Below are positions 15,147 through 23,370 of a stretch of DNA of 32,971 bases, one piece after another. Source of the DNA: Hyphococcus sp. (GTDB lineage: Bacteria > Pseudomonadota > Alphaproteobacteria > Caulobacterales > Parvularculaceae). How positions within the stretch are numbered: the stretch's first letter is position 1; the number at the start of each line of letters is the position of its first letter. The translations under genes were made by a program, and so were the position numbers. The stretch lies in the NCBI GenBank assembly GCA_021776295.1, contig JAJFGE010000017.1, positions 1 through 32,971 on the forward strand. The letters run 5' to 3'. A model generated the notes under the pieces. The model was given only the letters and a program-made list of their open reading frames with translations. It was not told where the DNA came from and ran no database searches.

Positions 15147-16109
15147 ATGAGCCAAAACCCCGACAGCGGCGATTACGCCATCGCCGCGCGCGGCGTCAGA
15201 AAAATTTATGCCGGGACGAAAAAATCACCCCCGAAGGAAGCGCTTCGGGGCATTGACCTGATGATCCCGCGCGGTTCGATCTTTGGGCTTTTGGGGCCGA
15301 ACGGGGCGGGCAAATCGACCTTCATTAATATTCTCGCGGGGTTGGTTCGTAAAACCGAAGGCTCGGTCTCGGTCTGGGGTTTTGACATAGACAAAAACCC
15401 GCGCCAGGCGCGCGCCGCGATCGGGATTGTGCCGCAGGAAATCAACATGGATGTGTTCTTCACGCCAAAAGAGGCGCTGGAGATTCAGGCCGGGCTTTAC
15501 GGCGTCGCCAGGAGAAATCGCCGCACCATGGAAATTCTTGGTGCGCTCGGTCTGGGCGATAAGGCCGACGCTTATGTGCGCCAGCTATCGGGCGGCATGA
15601 AGCGCCGGCTGCTGATCGCCAAGGCGATGGTGCATTCGCCGCCGATCCTGGTGCTCGACGAGCCGACGGCGGGCGTTGATATCGAGCTGCGCAAGCAGAT
15701 GTGGGACTATGTGCTGGAGCTTAATGAGGCTGGCGTGACCATTGTTCTGACCACGCATTACCTCGAAGAAGCACAGGAGCTTTGCGATCAAATCGCCATC
15801 ATTCATGAAGGCGATGTCGCAGCTTGCGAGCCCACCGAAAAACTGATTGCCTCGCTCGACCGCAAAACCTTGATGGTGACGCCGGTAGCGGAAATTACTG
15901 ACGCCCCGGATTTGTCTCCCTATAGAGCGGAGCTTACCCCGGATGGGCGCCTGGCGATCCCTTATCAGCCGAGCAAGGCGCAAGTTGCGGAGATATTAGA
16001 GCGCGTCTCAGCAGCCGGCATCGGCGTTAAAGACCTGTCGACCGATGAGGCCGACCTTGAGGACGTCTTTCTCGAGCTGACCTATAAAACCACAAGGAAA
16101 ATTGCCTGA
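15147..16109 (+). CDS. ABC-2 type transporter ATP-binding protein without adjacent permease
   Basis: A 320-residue ABC ATPase of the ABC-2 exporter class (YadG/CcmA-like). Walker A is GPNGAGKST (50-58), the Q-loop is IVPQE, the signature LSGGMKRRLLIAKAMV, Walker B ILVLDEPTAGVD and the switch TTHYLEEAQELCDQIAIIHEG. The C-terminal ~90 residues form a regulatory extension ending in LEDVFLELTY, a motif common in exporter ATPases. Normally an ABC-2 permease gene follows. Here the next gene is a convergent acyltransferase only six bases away, so the permease must be elsewhere or the protein pairs with another system. YadGH-type partners remain possible but are not shown. Confidence 0.9.
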   Translation: MSQNPDSGDYAIAARGVRKIYAGTKKSPPKEALRGIDLMIPRGSIFGLLGPNGAGKSTFINILAGLVRKTEGSVSVWGFDIDKNPRQARAAIGIVPQEINMDVFFTPKEALEIQAGLYGVARRNRRTMEILGALGLGDKADAYVRQLSGGMKRRLLIAKAMVHSPPILVLDEPTAGVDIELRKQMWDYVLELNEAGVTIVLTTHYLEEAQELCDQIAIIHEGDVAACEPTEKLIASLDRKTLMVTPVAEITDAPDLSPYRAELTPDGRLAIPYQPSKAQVAEILERVSAAGIGVKDLSTDEADLEDVFLELTYKTTRKIA

Positions 16110-16115
16110 AGCGGT

Positions 16116-16979
16116 TCACGCCAAAGCCCGCCAGGGCTTGCCCGCGAGCACATCGTCGGCGGCGTGTGCGCGCAGCGCCGCTGCGACCTCGAGAGAATCT
16201 CCCTTTAGAAGGTCTGGCGATATGGCCGGACCAAAAGCGATCCTATAGGGTTTGGCTTTCTTGTTGAGCAGTTCGTGGAACAAAGTGACGTCGCGTAATT
16301 CCTGGTTGAGTTTCCAAAACCAGTAATAAAGCCATGAGTTGCGCGCGGTGATATGCGCGGGCACGATCGGGCAGTCATATTTACGCGCGAACACTGCAAC
16401 CGATTGCAGCCATTCCTGTTCGGTGAGAACTTTATCATCGTTCATGAAAGCCAGCCGGCCCGATGGAAACAGCACCACGCATTTCTCGGCGTTGAAGGCG
16501 CGGATGGCGCTAACCAGTGTCTCGCGCGTGCGCATACGGGTGCGTTTATGCTCGACCCACTCAACCGGAATGACCATGTCGTCAAGGCCGGGCGCGGCGC
16601 GCAACGCGTCGCGGTTGGCAAAAAACGTCATGTCCGGGCGGCGCGCTTTCAACGCGTCATACATCGCCACACCGTCGGGGATGCCGGTGGGGTGGGTTGA
16701 TGCAATCAGCACACGTCCGGTTTTGGGAATATGTTCAAGCCCGGTCGTTTCCAGGCCAAGGTGGAGAAGGTCGCTGACATGATCGAAGACGCCGCGTGCG
16801 GGCATGCCGGCGATAGCATCCGCCATCCGCACAGCCGGCCCATGCAGCAAGACCGGATACAAGATTGCCCTATAGAGCGGCCATAACCGTGAGCGCGTCA
16901 GTTTTTCCGCGCGCTCCTCGATCAGCACATCGACGATATGCTTTTTGGATGCGTGTTTGTCAGGTGCGGGCGGGTTCAA
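16116..16979 (-). CDS. PlsC-like lysophospholipid acyltransferase with altered catalytic spacing
   Basis: A 287-residue acyltransferase of the glycerolipid acyltransferase superfamily. Expected motifs are present in order: the catalytic histidine block IASTHPTGIPDG (H near residue 96), FFANRDALRAAPGLDDMVIPVEW, the substrate-binding block CVVLFPSGRLAFM and IVPAHI. The canonical HX4D spacing is changed: here H and D are separated by five residues (H-PTGIP-D). This recurs in a subfamily I recall from alphaproteobacterial proteins and does not look like a mutation. A membrane-associated role in making phosphatidic acid or remodelling phospholipids is likely. The lack of strong hydrophobic helices suggests peripheral binding. 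Convergent with the ATPase at 15147. Confidence 0.8.
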   Translation of the reverse strand: MNPPAPDKHASKKHIVDVLIEERAEKLTRSRLWPLYRAILYPVLLHGPAVRMADAIAGMPARGVFDHVSDLLHLGLETTGLEHIPKTGRVLIASTHPTGIPDGVAMYDALKARRPDMTFFANRDALRAAPGLDDMVIPVEWVEHKRTRMRTRETLVSAIRAFNAEKCVVLFPSGRLAFMNDDKVLTEQEWLQSVAVFARKYDCPIVPAHITARNSWLYYWFWKLNQELRDVTLFHELLNKKAKPYRIAFGPAISPDLLKGDSLEVAAALRAHAADDVLAGKPWRALA

Positions 16980-17081
16980 GGGAGGGGCAATCCAATATAA
17001 CGCTGTCGAAATATTGGGCGGAACCTAAACATATTGCGCCGTGGGTCAAAACTCAAAATTGCGAGATGGCGTTGGGCCCGG

Positions 17082-17336
17082 CTATTGATTCTTTTCTTCG
17101 CGAGGCTCGCGATAGGGCTCGCTGGCGAGATGGAGGGTCAAAAACGCGCCGGCGATCAACAGCGCGACAGCGGCGATCCCGCCGCCATGATTGCCGAGCC
17201 AGTTGCCGACAATGCCAACGAAACCGACCAGCGCATAGGGCGTCATCGGCGGCGTTTCATGACGCTGGCGCACGAAAAACAGGCCCGCCGTCGCGCTGAA
17301 TAAGAGCGCCGCCAAAATGTCGAAAATCGTTTCCAA
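17082..17336 (-). CDS. Small three-helix membrane protein (possibly XrtV accessory-like)
   Basis: An 84-residue protein with three hydrophobic segments, about residues 3-22 (TIFDILAALLFSATAGLFFV), 32-50 (TPYALVGFVGIVGNWLGN) and 53-70 (GIAAVALLIAGAFLTLHL), and a charged C-terminal end (EPYREPREEKNQ). The NWLGN stretch after the second helix recalls small proteins annotated as accessory to an exosortase V system. I am not sure of this, and no exosortase or PEP-CTERM gene is in this window. It lies 102 bases upstream of the acyltransferase on the same strand and could be co-transcribed with it. Confidence 0.65.
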   Translation of the reverse strand: METIFDILAALLFSATAGLFFVRQRHETPPMTPYALVGFVGIVGNWLGNHGGGIAAVALLIAGAFLTLHLASEPYREPREEKNQ

Positions 17337-17411
17337 AGGGGCCCGTCTCCTCGATAGGAGATTTGAGGCCGTCAGGGTTAAAATATCGCTTCGCGATTAT
17401 GAACAAAGCGG

Positions 17412-17449
17412 AATAAAAATAGCGCGCCACCAGCATTTGGCGGCGCGCT
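17412..17449 (-). terminator. Rho-independent terminator after the M28 peptidase gene
   Basis: On the minus strand, AGCGCGCC (17449-17442) pairs with GGCGCGCT (17428-17421), with a partly pairing loop, and ATTTTTATTC follows directly. It sits 16 bases after the stop of the peptidase gene and is the natural end of that transcript. Confidence 0.8.
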
Positions 17450-17464
17450 GCAAAAAGTAGAGGG

Positions 17465-19162
17465 CTATTGGCCGGCGCGCTGGGCGTCGCGAAGAGCGCG
17501 GAATTCATTGCCCTCATACCAGTTTGGCCAGTCATCGGAATAGGCTATCGAAGCGCCGGTCTCATAGAGGATTTCGACTATTTCGGTCATCCCTTCCATG
17601 TTCCAGCTGGCGTCATATTCATCGCTCGGCGCGTGATAATTATTTTGAACATAGTCCTCGCCGTATTTTTTGCCGGCTTCCTCGCCGCCCTCGCGAAGGT
17701 CAAACCCGCCATCGGCGTAGAGCATCGGAACGCCCTTTTTCGCCAGCGAGATATGGTCAGAGCGATAAAAATACCCCTTTTCCGGCTCCGCATCGGGACG
17801 CAAATACCGATCATGGGTTTCAGCGACGGCGCTTAAAATATCTTCAAGCGCCGACGCGCCATAGCCGACGACGATAATATCCTTGGTCGGCGGGACCGGC
17901 AGGATCGCGTCAATATTGATGCCGCCGACAATATTTTTAAGCGGCACGGGCGGGTCTTCAGCCATATAGGCCGAGCCCAACAGCCCGGATTCTTCTGCTG
18001 TGACGGCCGCAATGATAACCGAGCGCAGTGGCGGCTCGTCGGCATTGGCGAATTTCTCGGCGATCTCCAACAGCGCCGCGACGCCGGTGGCGTTATCGAC
18101 CGCGCCATTATAAATTTTGTCGCCGCCCTCCGTAGTCTGATTAATACCGAGATGGTCCCAATGGCCCATGTAAAGAACATAATCGTCGGGATATTGCGAT
18201 CCCTCGATAACGCCGATGACATTGGCGTCTTCGCTGCGCCGGATGGCGGTGTTGAGCATGGCCGATGCGGTCAGCCCGGGCATCGCGACGGCTTTGAAGT
18301 CGGCAGATGTTGCAGCTTTGCCAAGCACGTCGAGATCAAGTCCGGCTGCGTTAAACACTTCATGCGCCGCTTGGTTAGAAAACCACCCTTCGGCGATCAC
18401 CCGCCCTGCGCCGCCATCGGGACGTTCAAGGTCGAGCTGTGCTCCGGACCACGAGCCTTCCACAACGCTCCAGCCATAGGCCGCCGGCGCAGTGTCGTGA
18501 ATGACGATGGCGGCGACGGCGCCTTGGCGTGCGGCCTCTTCATATTTATAGGTCCAACGGCCGTAATAGGTCATCGCGTTGCCGTTAAACAGGTCCGGGT
18601 CCTGGGTTGCAAAGCCCGGATCATTGACCAGCATGACAACGGTTTTGCCTTTGACATCGACGCCCTCGTAATCGTTCCAGCCATATTCCGGCGCAATGAC
18701 GCCATAGCCGACAAACACCATCTCCGTGTTTTCAAAACTGAGGCTCTCTTCAACGCGCTTGGACCAATAGACGATGTCTTTTTTATATTCGAGATCGCGC
18801 GCCCCCGCCGACATGTTAATGCGGAAATAGGACGTGTCAGGATTAAGTGTCGCCTCGACCATGGGAACGCGCTGAAAGAAGCTGTCGCCGATAGATTTCA
18901 TGCCGAGGCGCGCATACTGATCAGCGATATAAGCGCGCGCCTTTTCGCCGCCCGGCGTCGCTGGCGCGCGGCCCTCAAATTCGTCCGATGCGAGGGTTGC
19001 GATGTGGAGAGCGAGGTCGTCTCCTGTGATGGCGGGGCTGGTTTTGTTCGCAGGCGCCGCATCAGCTGTGGCCTCGCTGTCGGGCGCGGCAACCTCGGCG
19101 CTGCAGGCCATCAGAAAAGCGAAACAGGGCGCCAATATCCCCAACCGGTTGAATCTCATCAT
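17465..19162 (-). CDS. M28 family metallopeptidase, lipoprotein with PA domain
   Basis: A secreted zinc aminopeptidase of family M28. The chosen ATG (19162) follows GGAGG by six bases and gives 565 residues starting MMRFNRLGILAPCFAFLMAC; the lipobox LMAC puts the lipidated cysteine at residue 20, so the enzyme is likely anchored on the periplasmic face. Between about 120 and 290 lies a protease-associated (PA) domain, including VKGKTVVMLVNDPGF and GAVAAIVIHDTAPAAYGW. The two-zinc site is recognisable: GHWDHLGIN (H334 and its Asp), NGAVDNATGVAALLEIA, TAEESGLLGS, INIDAI and SDHISLAKKGVPML. It probably trims N-terminal residues from peptides taken up as nutrient. A longer start at 19201 would have no ribosome binding site. 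Confidence 0.93.
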   Translation of the reverse strand: MMRFNRLGILAPCFAFLMACSAEVAAPDSEATADAAPANKTSPAITGDDLALHIATLASDEFEGRAPATPGGEKARAYIADQYARLGMKSIGDSFFQRVPMVEATLNPDTSYFRINMSAGARDLEYKKDIVYWSKRVEESLSFENTEMVFVGYGVIAPEYGWNDYEGVDVKGKTVVMLVNDPGFATQDPDLFNGNAMTYYGRWTYKYEEAARQGAVAAIVIHDTAPAAYGWSVVEGSWSGAQLDLERPDGGAGRVIAEGWFSNQAAHEVFNAAGLDLDVLGKAATSADFKAVAMPGLTASAMLNTAIRRSEDANVIGVIEGSQYPDDYVLYMGHWDHLGINQTTEGGDKIYNGAVDNATGVAALLEIAEKFANADEPPLRSVIIAAVTAEESGLLGSAYMAEDPPVPLKNIVGGINIDAILPVPPTKDIIVVGYGASALEDILSAVAETHDRYLRPDAEPEKGYFYRSDHISLAKKGVPMLYADGGFDLREGGEEAGKKYGEDYVQNNYHAPSDEYDASWNMEGMTEIVEILYETGASIAYSDDWPNWYEGNEFRALRDAQRAGQ

Positions 19163-19305
19163 CGAACGCCTCCGCATTATGGTTAGCGCGCGATGTTGCA
19201 TGACAAGCGATTTGAGACAAGTTGATTATGGGCCCCCGTGACAACTGTGACCTGTGGTCATGGCCCGATTTTTGGATTAATAGCCGTGAGGCGGCCGGAA
19301 TGGGG

Positions 19306-19332
19306 TTGACTGCGTTTTTGTCGCTCCAGAAT
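19306..19332 (+). promoter_or_regulatory. Weak candidate promoter for pckA
   Basis: TTGACT (19306-19311), then CAGAAT (19327-19332) with a short 15-base spacer, 40 bases before the ATG at 19374. The spacer is shorter than ideal. Upstream, TGACAACTGTGACC and a GTCA at 19238-19265 form an imperfect repeat that might be a regulator site. Confidence 0.3.
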
Positions 19333-19373
19333 GGGCGCGCCGTCTCAATTTTGAGGCATCGGGAGGAAGATGA

Positions 19374-20966
19374 ATGAGCGTTTCTGTTTCGCCGGCGCTA
19401 AGCGCTGCGAGATCGTTTGAGCTATGCGCGCCGCAGCGCTTGTCGAACCTGACTGCCGCAGCGCTTTACCAACATGCCGTTGAACGCGGCGAAGGTGATA
19501 TCGCCAAAGACGGGCCTTTGGTGGTCAAGACCGGCGAACATACCGGCCGCTCGGCGCAAGATAAATTTATTGTCCGCCACGAAGATATCGACGCCAAAAT
19601 CTGGTGGGACGCCAATCAGGCAATCACGCCGGAAGAGTTCGACTGTCTCCACGCCGACATGCTTGCCTATGCGGCCCGGCACGATCTTTTCATGCAGGAT
19701 TTACGCGGCGGCGCGGACAAAAAATACGCCATCAATGTGCGCGTGTTTACCGAATATGCGTGGCATAGCCTGTTCATTCAGCATTTACTGGTGCGTCCGC
19801 CAATGGATGAGCGTGGGGCTGCGCCGGATTTCACGGTTGTCGACTTGCCAGGCTTTGAAGCCAACCCATTGGTGCATGGTTGCCGCAGCAAGACCGTGAT
19901 CGCGGTCGATTTTGTCCGTCGTCTCGTGCTTATCGGCGGCACGTCTTATGCCGGCGAGATGAAAAAATCAGTATTCACCATATTGAATTTTCTGCTGCCT
20001 GAAGACGGCGTGATGCCAATGCATTGCTCGGTCAATGTCGGCGAGCGCGCCGATCCGGCAATTTTTTTCGGTCTTTCCGGCACCGGCAAAACGACACTCT
20101 CGGCCGACCCGAAGCGCACATTGATTGGCGACGACGAACATGGCTGGGGGCCGAACGGGCTGTTTAATTTTGAAGGCGGCTGTTACGCCAAGATGATCCG
20201 CCTGTCGTCATCGGCGGAGCCTGAAATCTACGCCGCCACCAAGCGCTTCGGGACAGTGCTTGAAAATGTGGTGATGAATCCGAAGACCCGCGCGCTTGAC
20301 CTTGATGACGCCAGCCTTGCGGAAAACTCGCGCGGCGCCTATCCGATAGATTTTATTCCAAACGCCAGCCTTGATGGCCGCACCGGACATCCCAACAATA
20401 TCATTATGCTGACTTGCGATGCGTTCGGGGTGATGCCGCCGATTGCAAAACTCACCCCGGCGCAGGCGATGTATATGTTCCTGTCCGGCTATACCGCGAA
20501 AGTTGCGGGCACCGAAAAAGGCCTTGGCAAGGAGCCCCAGGCGACGTTTTCCACCTGTTTTGGCGCGCCGTTCATGCCGCGCCATCCGTCGGAATATGGC
20601 AAGCTCTTGGGCGCGTTAATTGACAAGCATGATGTTGATTGCTGGCTGGTGAACACCGGCTGGACCGGCGGGCCTTATGGGACCGGCATGCGCATGCCGA
20701 TCAAGGCTACGCGTGCGCTTCTTGCCGCCACGCTTGACGGCTCTCTCAATATTGCGCCAATGACGCACGATCCGATCTTCGGCTTCGCCGTGCCGAGCGA
20801 GGTTGCAATGGTCGACCCTAAGATTTTAACCCCGCGCAATAGCTGGGACGACAAGAGCGCCTATGATGTGCAGGCGCAAAAGCTGGCGGCAATGTTTGTC
20901 GAGAACTTTAAAGTCTTCGAGCCTTATGTCGATGATGCGGTAAAAGCGGCTGCGCCGAAAGTTTAA
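19374..20966 (+). CDS. pckA: Phosphoenolpyruvate carboxykinase (ATP)
   Basis: PckA decarboxylates and phosphorylates oxaloacetate to phosphoenolpyruvate with ATP and opens gluconeogenesis. The 530-residue length and sequence fit the ATP-dependent family. Walker A is GLSGTGKTT (233-241) and is followed by [18 protein letters not shown], whose Asp and His help bind Mn2+. [36 protein letters not shown], the [12 protein letters not shown] block, [17 protein letters not shown] and the C-terminal [15 protein letters not shown] are all present. GGGAGGA lies six bases before the start. The gene is divergent from the M28 peptidase; the peptide-based nutrition this hints at would demand gluconeogenesis. 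Confidence 0.98.
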   Translation: MSVSVSPALSAARSFELCAPQRLSNLTAAALYQHAVERGEGDIAKDGPLVVKTGEHTGRSAQDKFIVRHEDIDAKIWWDANQAITPEEFDCLHADMLAYAARHDLFMQDLRGGADKKYAINVRVFTEYAWHSLFIQHLLVRPPMDERGAAPDFTVVDLPGFEANPLVHGCRSKTVIAVDFVRRLVLIGGTSYAGEMKKSVFTILNFLLPEDGVMPMHCSVNVGERADPAIFFGLSGTGKTTLSADPKRTLIGDDEHGWGPNGLFNFEGGCYAKMIRLSSSAEPEIYAATKRFGTVLENVVMNPKTRALDLDDASLAENSRGAYPIDFIPNASLDGRTGHPNNIIMLTCDAFGVMPPIAKLTPAQAMYMFLSGYTAKVAGTEKGLGKEPQATFSTCFGAPFMPRHPSEYGKLLGALIDKHDVDCWLVNTGWTGGPYGTGMRMPIKATRALLAATLDGSLNIAPMTHDPIFGFAVPSEVAMVDPKILTPRNSWDDKSAYDVQAQKLAAMFVENFKVFEPYVDDAVKAAAPKV

Positions 20967-21000
20967 CGCCAAGAGCCTGACCGAAAATTCTCCCAGCTTT

Positions 21001-21140
21001 TGCTCTAAAATGCAGTGAATCAATTCAATGGGTTAGAGCATCGAGCAAAAAGTGGGCAACGGTTTTTGCGCCTCGCGATGCGACCAGGGAAAGACTATAG
21101 CAAAATGCAACGATTCACATTTAATGCATTTTGCTATAGT
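21001..21140. repeat. Bipartite palindromic repeat R1, with an extra upstream palindrome
   Basis: In the spacer after pckA. TGCTCTAA (21001-21008) pairs with TTAGAGCA (21033-21040) around TGAATCAATTCA. Then comes module 1: GCAAAAA ... TTTTTGC around GTGGGCAACGG, nested in GCATCGAG ... CTCGCGATGC. Module 2 is a perfect 16-bp palindrome: ACTATAGCAAAATGCA (21094-21109) and its complement at 21125-21140, with a 15-base loop. The same two-part layout appears at 23121-23244 and 29201-29286. There is no reading frame of note. Confidence 0.75.
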
Positions 21141-21162
21141 GGTATTGTGGTGTGCATCATTG

Positions 21163-21313
21163 TCATTGCCGGAGGTCGATGGTTCCCATCCATCTCCATT
21201 CCGGCAATCCAGCGAGGCAAGCGACTCACTTTCGAGCCTGGATCACCGGAATAAATCCGATGATGACACGTTGTGAGAAGTATTATCAAACACCTAATTT
21301 TGAGTCAGACGCT
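21163..21313. repeat. Intergenic palindromic repeat, copy B
   Basis: Second copy of the element at 14693-14815, sharing ATTGCCGG, CCGGCAATCCAG, GAGGCAAGC, the CTGGATCACCGGAATAAAT block, TGATGACA and TTTTGAGTCAGAC, with longer insertions between the blocks. Like copy A it sits between convergent genes, here pckA and grpE. Its distal end touches the grpE stop codon. Together with R1 it fills the whole 346-base spacer, and I see nothing else there. Confidence 0.75.
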
Positions 21314-21993
21314 TAAGCACGCGTATCCAGGCGTGCGCCGGGCTCGGCGTCTTCGTCTTGTTTGGCGCCGGCGCCTGAGGAAACCGTCACCATTGCCGCG
21401 CGCAATACCCGCTCGCCGATGGTGAAGCCCGGCTGGGCGACGTCGATGACATGGCCGATCGGCACGGCCGCGTCCGGAATTTGCGCCACTGCCTGGTGCA
21501 GATTGGGGTCGAATTTCTCGCCCTTGGGAAACACCCGGCGAATGCCGTGGCGCTCCATCACAGAGAGCAGCTCTTTTTCCGTCATCTGAAGACCGTCGAC
21601 AATGCCCGACAGCGCTTCGGTTGAGGTCGGCGTATCGTCGCTGCCGGCGGCGTGCAGCGCGCGCTCGAAATTATCGGTGACGCCGAGCAGGTCGCGGGCG
21701 AAATTGGCGATTGCATAGCGCCCGGCGTCGGCTTTTTCCCGCTCGCTGCGGCGGCGGGTGTTTTCCAGCTCCGCCGCCAGCCGCAACACCCGGTCATTCA
21801 GCTCGGCCAGCTGGCGTTCATGGCGCAACGACTTGTCCTCATCGCCTTTTTTTGCGCCCTCCTTCTTCTCGTCATTTTGGGAGGCGCTGGCGATCTCGTC
21901 GGCGACGGCGCGGTCATCCTCTGTCAGGTCAACCGGCTTGTCACCGTCAACCGGGCTCTGGTCTTTATTGGGGGGGTAATCGTGATCACTCAT
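21313..21993 (-). CDS. grpE: Nucleotide exchange factor GrpE
   Basis: GrpE releases ADP from DnaK and so recycles the Hsp70 folding machine. The 226 residues comprise an acidic, disordered head, a long coiled coil (about 60-110, with LRHERQLAELNDRVLRLAAELENTRRRSEREKADA), and the conserved C-terminal beta domain with GIRRVFPKGEKFDPNLHQAVAQIPD, HVIDVAQPGFTIGERVLRAAMVTVSSG. The GEKFDPNLHQA block is diagnostic. It lies 67 bases downstream of hrcA on the same strand, in the hrcA-grpE order common in Alphaproteobacteria. dnaK and dnaJ are not in this window. Confidence 0.97.
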   Translation of the reverse strand: MSDHDYPPNKDQSPVDGDKPVDLTEDDRAVADEIASASQNDEKKEGAKKGDEDKSLRHERQLAELNDRVLRLAAELENTRRRSEREKADAGRYAIANFARDLLGVTDNFERALHAAGSDDTPTSTEALSGIVDGLQMTEKELLSVMERHGIRRVFPKGEKFDPNLHQAVAQIPDAAVPIGHVIDVAQPGFTIGERVLRAAMVTVSSGAGAKQDEDAEPGARLDTRA

Positions 21994-22060
21994 GTTCGGG
22001 TTCTAATTCTCTTGACTGCTTGTCTTGGCGGGGCAGGCGCCATTTACGGCCCCGCTGCGG

Positions 22061-23089
22061 TTATTTCAACATCCGCGAGACAACTTCGGCGGTATAATCG
22101 ACAATTGGGATGACTTTGGCGTAATTCAGCCGGGTTGGGCCGATCACCCCCACGACTCCAACGATTTTGCGGGTCTCGTCGCGATAGGGCGCGGCGATCA
22201 CGGATGAGCCGGACAGCGAGAATAAGTTGCTTTCCGAGCCGATGAAAATTTTAACCCCCTCGCCGTGTTTGGCTGCGGTCAAAAGCTCGATCACGTCGCG
22301 CTTCTGCTCAAGGTCGTCAAACAGCGTTTGCACCCGCTCGATATCCTGGAGCGCGCTTTCCTCAATCAACCGCCCGCGCCCGCGCACGATGAGCGACCAG
22401 TCCTCGCCGCCCGTGACCTTAGCGACGCCCTGGCGGACCAGCTTGGCGGTGATCGCGTCGAGTTCGGCGCGGTTGTTTTCCACCTCATCAAGAATTTGTG
22501 CGCGGGTTTCATTCAGCGAACGCCCGCGCAGACGCGCATTGAGATAATTGCCGGCGGCAATCAGCGCCGAAGCGGGAAGGTTCTCCGCGGTTTCAATCAG
22601 CCGGTTTTCAACCCGGCCATCTTCAAACACCAAAATCACCAACGACTTGCCGGGCCGGGTGGAGACAAACTCAACCTGGCGCAGCGGCGCATCGGATTTT
22701 TGCGTCAGTACAAGGCTCGCCGCCTGGGTGAGGCCTGACAGTTTTGCCGCCGCCTCGGCCAGTACATTTTCAACATCGTCATTGCGGGCCCCCTGCTCAA
22801 TGGCGCGGCGTTCATCGCCAGACAGTTCGCCGACCTGCATCAGCCCGTCGACAAACAGCCTCAACCCCCGCTCGGTCGGCAGCCGCCCGGCGGAGACATG
22901 CGGCGCGTGGAGCAGCCCGGCATCGGTGAGGTCCGCCATTATGTTGCGGATGGTCGCGGCTGAGAACGGGATGGTTTGATCGTGGCTCAGCGTACGCGAG
23001 CCGACCGGCTCGCCGGTCACGAGATAGGTCTCTACAAGCTGGCGAAAAATATCGCGGGAGCGCTCGTCAATATCGTTTAATGCGTTCAT
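22061..23089 (-). CDS. hrcA: Heat-inducible transcription repressor HrcA
   Basis: HrcA represses chaperone operons by binding CIRCE elements, and depends on GroEL for activity. The 342 residues show the winged helix at the N-terminus (ERSRDIFRQLVETYLVTGEPVGSRTLSH, then IPFSAATIRNIMADLTDAGLLHAPHVSAGRLPTERGLRLFVDGLM) and the GAF-like and dimerisation regions, ending in VGVVGVIGPTRLNYAKVIPIVDYTAEVVSRML. The match to family length and to both conserved blocks is excellent. The gene is divergent from rph. No CIRCE-like TTAGCACTC repeat was found in the upstream spacer, so autoregulation through CIRCE is not supported here; groES-groEL is elsewhere. Confidence 0.97.
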   Translation of the reverse strand: MNALNDIDERSRDIFRQLVETYLVTGEPVGSRTLSHDQTIPFSAATIRNIMADLTDAGLLHAPHVSAGRLPTERGLRLFVDGLMQVGELSGDERRAIEQGARNDDVENVLAEAAAKLSGLTQAASLVLTQKSDAPLRQVEFVSTRPGKSLVILVFEDGRVENRLIETAENLPASALIAAGNYLNARLRGRSLNETRAQILDEVENNRAELDAITAKLVRQGVAKVTGGEDWSLIVRGRGRLIEESALQDIERVQTLFDDLEQKRDVIELLTAAKHGEGVKIFIGSESNLFSLSGSSVIAAPYRDETRKIVGVVGVIGPTRLNYAKVIPIVDYTAEVVSRMLK

Positions 23090-23120
23090 GGCCCGAACTT
23101 GTACCCGTTATTTTCGTGTC

Positions 23121-23244
23121 CAGAGCGCCGGGCGAAAAAGTGGGCCCTTCGACAAGCTCAGGATGAGGCCGGTTTTTCGCTATATACGGCGCGCAACAAA
23201 GAATCTAGAGCATCGGGCGATCTCTGTTAATCGCCCGATGCTCT
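23121..23244. repeat. Bipartite palindromic repeat R2, interrupted by a second repeat
   Basis: Between divergent hrcA and rph. Module 1 has stem GCGAAAAA (23132-23139) and TTTTTCGC (23173-23180), but the usual short loop is replaced by CCCTTCGACAAGCTCAGGAT-GAGG (23145-23168), itself a repeat seen in many bacterial intergenic regions. Module 2 is a perfect 15-bp palindrome, AGAGCATCGGGCGAT (23207-23221) and its complement (23230-23244), around an 8-base loop. It follows the motif AAAGAATCT shared with R3. The element occupies most of the 280-base spacer. Confidence 0.75.
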
Positions 23245-23370
23245 GGTAGAAAATAGGCGCAGTTGCGCAAACATTCAAAGGGGGGGGCAAAGGGGCGATT
23301 TACCCGATTGCGGGTCGACAAGCCGGCCTGCACAGCGTTAGGAACGCCTCACTTTATCGTGGAGAATATT

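Noticed and set aside
18152-19186. A 344-codon plus-strand open frame opposite the M28 peptidase
   Set aside because: It is the antisense of a GC-rich gene with intact catalytic motifs. No ribosome binding site and no domain in its translation.
23090-23370. Possible CIRCE element for HrcA
   Set aside because: The only strong inverted repeat has AGAGCATCGGGCGAT arms, not TTAGCACTC/GAGTGCTAA, and it belongs to the dispersed repeat R2.
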